From an uncultured Chloroflexota bacterium (GTDB lineage: Bacteria > Chloroflexota > Anaerolineae > Caldilineales > Caldilineaceae): a stretch of 8,718 nucleotides of DNA. A program made the position numbers and the translations under genes. The stretch spans positions 1-8,718 of the forward strand of contig CAIRNL010000061.1 in assembly GCA_903879975.1 (NCBI GenBank). Reading direction: 5' to 3'. This document shows positions 7,045 through 8,718 of the stretch, piece by piece; the stretch's first letter is position 1, and every line of letters begins with the position of its first letter. A model generated the notes under the pieces. The model did not search any database. It was not told where the DNA came from and worked only from the letters and a program-made list of their open reading frames with translations.

Positions 7045-7665
7045 GGACATCTCAGGCGGTTCCGCTGCCAGGTCCATCTCTTGCAGCAAGCCCACCAGCG
7101 CATAATTGTGGCTCAGGATGAGCAGTCCTGGCAAGAGCAGTAACAGCGGCACCACCAGCAACACACTGACCACGATCAGCAATATCTGAAAGAGAAGCAT
7201 CAGGAACGAGTAGAGCGGGTGGCGCAGGACCAGGAGAAGGCCGTTGCGCAGGATCAAGGTGATAGCCGGCTCGGTCTGCTGCCAAAAGAGCGGATAGAAA
7301 TACTGGCCAGCCAGCAACGCCAGCACCAGCAGCCACAGGGTCACGAAGCCAGGAACGACCATCCACCCCCCGTTGGATAGGTAGAAATTCACGCTGCTGA
7401 CCATGATGGGCGGGGCCAGAACGACGAGCAGCCACAGCAGCACGCCGCGGCCAATGTGCTGCTTCGCCCCTTCCCAGAAAAAGGAGAAATTGACGCGCCG
7501 GTAGTTGGCAATGCGGTTGCCTACCAAATGGATGCCGGCCCACGTCATGGGCGCAGTGATGACCAGGAGCGTGCCGGCCCAGAAGACGAGGCTGAGGCCG
7601 ACGACCAGGAAAAACTCTTCGTACGCACCTTTGATCGTGCGTCCCATGATGGTAAAGGCTTTCAT
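7036..7665 (-). CDS. YesL/DUF624-like integral membrane protein
   Basis: A 209-residue, very hydrophobic protein starting at the ATG at 7665 (MKAFTIMGRTIKGAYEEFF). Membrane segments lie at about 17-38, 73-93, 103-127 and one or two within 150-187. The part LLVITAPMTWAGIHLVGNRI (33-52), followed by NFSFFWEGAKQHIGR (59-73), resembles the YesL/DUF624 pattern of a first TM ending in a Pro-Thr-Ala motif, then a small helix and an aromatic F-x-W/G-E-G-x-K/R segment. In Bacilli YesL lies near carbohydrate-uptake genes; no such genes are here and the function is unknown. It is the first gene of the minus-strand unit ending in the NERD-like gene, 52 bp before nnr. Its start lacks a Shine-Dalgarno sequence and sits right after an extended -10 promoter. 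The CDS is near certain; the family call is moderate. Confidence 0.85.
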   Translation of the reverse strand: MKAFTIMGRTIKGAYEEFFLVVGLSLVFWAGTLLVITAPMTWAGIHLVGNRIANYRRVNFSFFWEGAKQHIGRGVLLWLLVVLAPPIMVSSVNFYLSNGGWMVVPGFVTLWLLVLALLAGQYFYPLFWQQTEPAITLILRNGLLLVLRHPLYSFLMLLFQILLIVVSVLLVVPLLLLLPGLLILSHNYALVGLLQEMDLAAEPPEMSGT

Positions 7666-7673
7666 AGGCGAAG

Positions 7674-7682
7674 ATTATACCA
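7674..7682 (-). promoter_or_regulatory. Extended -10 promoter (TGGTATAAT) for the YesL-like gene, likely leaderless
   Basis: On the minus strand a consensus TATAAT (7674-7679) is preceded by TGG, forming a perfect TGnTATAAT extended -10. Only eight bases (7666-7673) separate it from the ATG at 7665, about the usual -10 to +1 distance, so transcription would begin at or within a few bases of the start codon. No -35 is well placed; TAGACA is present but with only a 14-bp spacer. No ribosome binding site precedes the ATG, which agrees with a leaderless mRNA. Confidence 0.65.
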
Positions 7683-7722
7683 TACAGGATGCTTGTCTAC
7701 TGGGTGGCTCCGTCACTCCACA

Positions 7723-8048
7723 TCATTGCGCAATGATCAGGGCGCGCAGCATGTTGTCGAAGACGGACAGCCGCGCGACCTCGTAGCCATGGCTGTTCTC
7801 GCGTACCTGGCCAAAACAGGCTGCTCGCAGCGTGCCGCTCACCTCGAAGACCATGCTGGCATCGCTGGCAATGACATCGTAGACGGCATGCTGTAGGGCA
7901 GTACCGGCCGCTTCAGCTGCAGCACATAGCCCCAGCCTTCGAGCCTGCGTACGAGATGCGCCGCCAACTGTTGTTCCATGCTGGACGGCGACGGATAGGC
8001 AAGCAGTTCACGAAAGAGCTGCAGTGCCGGGTGGTTGTAGAGATCCAC
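7723..8048 (-). pseudogene. Remnant of an M20/M42-type zinc metallopeptidase gene with internal deletion and frameshift
   Basis: Two pieces of one peptidase-like protein lie in different frames. From a GTG at 8048, frame one reads HPALQLFRELLAYPSPSSME (residues 6-25), then an amphipathic helix ending LEGWGY. This is the typical N-terminus of M20/M42 peptidases (L-x-x-L-x-x-x-P-S-x-S, then E-x-x-x-A-x-x-L). Frame two, from about 7905 to the TGA at 7723-7725, reads YDVIASDASMVFEVSG, then FGQVRENSHGYEVARLSVFD and a closing helix. This resembles the family C-terminus with its (S/T)-D-A-x and zinc-binding His (NSHGYEV). The junction lies around 7905-7925. About 250-300 residues normally between these parts, including the H-x-D metal centre and catalytic Glu, are absent, so the product cannot be active. 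The GTG is 19 bp after the stop of the upstream gene. A sequencing or assembly deletion is an alternative to true decay. The family call is from motif recognition. Confidence 0.65.
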
Positions 8049-8067
8049 GGGCTTGTTGCGTATCCTG

Positions 8068-8718
8068 TCAGTTGCCGAGTGTGACTTCGCCCAGGTCAAC
8101 TGCGTGATCCGCAAAAGGCTGGCCTTCGCTGCTTGCAGCGGGTAGCCGCTCTCCAGTCGCTGGATCGTACATACCGGCGCGCAGCCGGTATGTTCCGGCT
8201 GGCAGATCGGCTGGTAGGGCCAGCGTATGCTCGTCGGCGACGATTTCACCCTCGATCCACTGCTCGGTGCCGTAGCCCTGCGCCGGCACCGCATCTGACT
8301 GCGCAACCAGCGCTCCATCGGGGCCGATGAGGTGGACGAAGACCTTCTCACTGGTATCTGGGGGTGCCAGCGCCTGCCAGACCAGGCGAACGGTCAGTAT
8401 ATCGCCGGCCTGCGCAATATCGGCGCCGTGCAGCCGAATCGTGTCGCCCAGCGTAGCGTTCACGGGTCGCGTCACCTCCGGCATCGTGAAGATGCGCGTC
8501 GAGGCCTGGATGGTCAGTGGAACGATTGTCTGCCCGTAGCCGCCTATCTCCAGTGCCAGCGCGTATTCACCTATCTCAAGCGACTGCGGCAGCCGCACGT
8601 GCAGGCGGCGGCAGATGACCTCTCCGGCGCGCCAGTCGCTGCCTGAGGCAAGTTCGCTCGACCAGAGTACCGTCTCGGTGCCGTTTTTCAGGCTCAGCCT
8701 GGCAGGCAGTTCGGCATG
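8068..8718 (-). CDS. C-terminal part of a large protein, probably a membrane glycosyltransferase (GT39/ArnT-like) of Chloroflexota type; 5' end outside window
   Basis: The minus strand is open from the right edge (8718) to TGA at 8068-8070, giving 216 residues with no stop. A GTG at 8598 is only an internal codon, since coding continues upstream (HAELPARLSLKNGTETVLWS at the edge). No membrane segment is visible; the part looks beta-rich and Ig-like. It carries LGDTIRLHGADI, ILTVRLVWQALAPPDTS, EKVFVHLIGPDGALVAQSD, EQWIEGEIVADEHTLALPAD and GTYRLRAGMYDPATGERLP in order. This series (G-D-x-I-x-L-x-G, V-x-W-Q-A, F-V-H-L, W-x-x-G-E-x-V-x-D, P-x-G-x-Y, G-x-Y-D-P) is familiar from the extracytoplasmic C-terminal domain of large multi-TM glycosyltransferase-like proteins of Chloroflexota. 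The catalytic part is not in the window, so the enzyme assignment is inference. Confidence 0.85.
   Translation of the reverse strand, partial: HAELPARLSLKNGTETVLWSSELASGSDWRAGEVICRRLHVRLPQSLEIGEYALALEIGGYGQTIVPLTIQASTRIFTMPEVTRPVNATLGDTIRLHGADIAQAGDILTVRLVWQALAPPDTSEKVFVHLIGPDGALVAQSDAVPAQGYGTEQWIEGEIVADEHTLALPADLPAGTYRLRAGMYDPATGERLPAASSEGQPFADHAVDLGEVTLGN

Noticed and set aside
7839..8351. 170-codon minus-strand open frame as one gene
   Set aside because: Its first ~100 codons run antiphase inside the well-supported protein ending at 8068 and look like low-complexity Arg/Ser shadow coding. Only its last part (from 8048) is meaningful, as the N-terminal piece of the broken peptidase.

Overview
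The window comes from a GC-rich (about 60% by eye) bacterial chromosome. The gene content fits Chloroflexota (Anaerolineae/Caldilineae-like): a SpoIIM-family and RDD-family membrane protein pair, a YesL/DUF624-like membrane protein, a two-TM protein with a NERD-like domain, and the C-terminal beta-rich domain often seen on very large Chloroflexota membrane glycosyltransferase-like proteins. The phylum call is inference from recognised protein style; no rRNA or other marker is present.

Layout. (1) 1-936, minus strand: a SpoIIM-family membrane protein whose last residues lie beyond the left edge. (2) 952-2535, plus strand: an RDD-family membrane protein followed 30 bp later by radC. The start codons of the SpoIIM and RDD genes are separated by only 15 bp. 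(3) 2564-7665, minus strand: a compact unit read right to left as YesL-like membrane protein, nnr (bifunctional NAD(P)HX epimerase/dehydratase), DegV-family fatty-acid-binding protein, plsX, and a two-TM protein with a degenerate NERD-like domain. Gaps within it are short (52 bp, an 8-bp overlap, 23 bp, 31 bp), so co-transcription is likely. It converges on radC, with a perfect 7-bp hairpin sitting on the radC stop codon. (4) 7666-7722: a 57-bp spacer carrying an extended -10 element so close to the YesL-like start that the mRNA is probably leaderless. (5) 7723-8048, minus strand: no intact gene, but the two ends of an M20/M42-type metallopeptidase gene fused out of frame, with the whole middle missing. 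(6) 8068-8718, minus strand: the C-terminal 216 residues of a large protein that starts beyond the right edge.

How the genes fit together. DegV-family proteins (FakB type) hold a fatty acid for phosphorylation by FakA, and PlsX interconverts acyl-phosphate and acyl-ACP, so degV and plsX make a coherent acyl-phosphate module for phospholipid synthesis; no fakA is visible here. Nnr repairs hydrated NAD(P)H and is translationally coupled to degV. The SpoIIM and RDD genes belong to a membrane-protein neighbourhood seen in many non-sporulating bacteria, whose function is unsettled.

No tRNA, rRNA, CRISPR array, insertion sequence or integrase was seen. The best candidates for a second look are the internally deleted peptidase gene, the NERD-like protein lacking all three nuclease residues, and the leaderless promoter.
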